Assembly (NCBI GenBank): GCA_947165485.1
Contig: CAMVAP010000027.1
Location: 1 to 42,073 of the forward strand
Length of the DNA: 42,073 bases
Direction of reading: 5' to 3'
Source of the DNA: an uncultured Prevotellaceae bacterium
GTDB taxonomy: Bacteria > Bacteroidota > Bacteroidia > Bacteroidales > Muribaculaceae
The first letter of the stretch is position 1. Each line of letters opens with the position of its first letter. Positions 41,567-42,073 of the stretch are shown one piece after another. The position numbers and the translations under genes were made by a program. The notes under the pieces are model-generated. The model had not been told where the DNA came from. It made no database searches and worked only from the letters and a program-made list of their open reading frames with translations.

Positions 41567-42001
41567 ATGAAGGAATATAAATATAAGATCAATGGTAACG
41601 AGTATAATGTTGCCATCGATAACATTGAGGGCAACATCGCTCACATCCAGCTGAACGGTGTGGCCTATGACGTTGAGTTGCCCGAGCAGCCCAAGGCCGC
41701 TCCCGCTGTCAAGCGTGTTGCCGTGAGCGATGCCCCCGCTGCCGCTCCCAAGCCCGCAGCCCGCAAGGCCGCTCCCGCCGCCGCTGGTGGCCACGTCATC
41801 GAGTCGCCGCTTCCCGGCGTCATCAAGGACATCTTTGTCAAGGTTGGCCAGCAGGTAAAGGCCGACGATGTCGTTTGCATCCTCGAAGCCATGAAGATGG
41901 GCAACGAGATTCATGCCGGCGTTGACGGTACTGTCAAGAGCATTGAGGTATCGAAGGAGGATTCGGTACTCGAGGGTAACACTATCATGGTAATCGGATA
42001 A
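41567..42001 (+). CDS. Biotin carrier subunit of methylmalonyl-CoA decarboxylase
   Basis: 144 residues. An N-terminal domain of about 40 residues is followed by an Ala/Pro/Lys-rich hinge (about 45-75) and a biotinyl domain (about 78-144). The biotin-attachment motif is EAMKMGNE with Lys110. The domain carries carboxyl from the carboxyltransferase to the membrane beta subunit, which is the next gene expected. Known counterparts are MmdC and the gamma/delta biotin subunits of oxaloacetate decarboxylase. Confidence 0.94.
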   Translation: MKEYKYKINGNEYNVAIDNIEGNIAHIQLNGVAYDVELPEQPKAAPAVKRVAVSDAPAAAPKPAARKAAPAAAGGHVIESPLPGVIKDIFVKVGQQVKADDVVCILEAMKMGNEIHAGVDGTVKSIEVSKEDSVLEGNTIMVIG

Positions 42002-42014
42002 AACATAGTAGTGT

Positions 42015-42073
42015 ATGGTACTGCTTGACAATTTCCTGTTCACCAAGTTGCTGGACTTCTGGCACTTTACCGG
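42015..42073 (+). CDS. Partial gene, probably Na+-translocating decarboxylase beta subunit
   Basis: ATG 42015 opens a frame that is cut by the window edge after 19 full codons (MVLLDNFLFTKLLDFWHFTG). It starts 13 bases after the biotin carrier stop. In Bacteroidetes the beta subunit of the Na+-pumping decarboxylase follows here, and the hydrophobic N-terminus fits. The visible part is too short to prove it. Confidence 0.45.
   Translation, partial: MVLLDNFLFTKLLDFWHFT

Overview
This window comes from a Bacteroidales chromosome. The Bacteroidetes-type promoter core (TTTG or TTG, about 20 bases, then TAnnTTTG) precedes many genes. Shine-Dalgarno sequences are mostly absent. Family-restricted genes are present: a DUF4293 protein, a PorT-type barrel, a LysM/receptor-fold protein and a methylmalonyl-CoA decarboxylase operon with an OadG-like subunit. 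A Prevotellaceae or Muribaculaceae relative is plausible, but I cannot fix the family. Most of the window is chromosomal housekeeping sequence. One segment (about 13.1-15.7 kb) looks accessory.

Layout. 0.1-3.8 kb: two translationally coupled ABC exporter half-transporters, whose motif changes point to a heterodimer with one degenerate ATP site. 4.0-7.5 kb: a flavodiiron protein followed by the two subunits of an NfnAB-type NADH/ferredoxin:NADP+ oxidoreductase, closed by a clear terminator. 7.7-13.1 kb: a six-hairpin glycosidase-like lipoprotein and an exported Tricorn-type protease. 13.1-15.7 kb: a lone RepA/KaiC-fold ATPase gene set among inverted and direct repeats, with no integrase or mobilisation gene. 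15.7-20.1 kb: dxr, rseP, an RlmI-like rRNA methyltransferase and a small lipoprotein, two of them separated by a shared repeat spacer. 20.2-24.0 kb: dipeptidyl peptidase III and a GH20 hexosaminidase. 24.1-25.9 kb (minus): NhaD and a DUF4293 protein. 26.1-30.6 kb: a TPR protein and DnaG. 30.8-33.5 kb: a four-LysM receptor-fold protein overlapping a beta-barrel gene. 33.6-37.2 kb: small redox, regulatory and metabolic genes (cupin, HxlR, membrane protein, NimA-like flavoprotein, acetyltransferase, SDR). 37.3-42.1 kb: methionine aminopeptidase, then the propionate operon (methylmalonyl-CoA epimerase, carboxyltransferase, LTD-OadG fusion, biotin carrier, and the first 20 codons of another gene).

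Together the genes suit an anaerobic, saccharolytic and proteolytic gut-type bacterium. It would remove oxygen with a flavodiiron protein, balance NAD(P)H and ferredoxin through NfnAB, make propionate through methylmalonyl-CoA with Na+ export, and use Na+/H+ exchange. Periplasmic glycan and peptide hydrolases complete the picture.

The least explained sequence is the ATPase island. Two roughly 97-99 bp direct repeats flank the gene, and both carry GTGGAAA iterons, often 9 bp apart. A perfect 21-bp inverted repeat follows the gene. A 126-bp cruciform and two GAGACGC palindromes lie close by. A second unexplained item is a short, structured, terminator-ended RNA candidate on the minus strand at 35648-35710.
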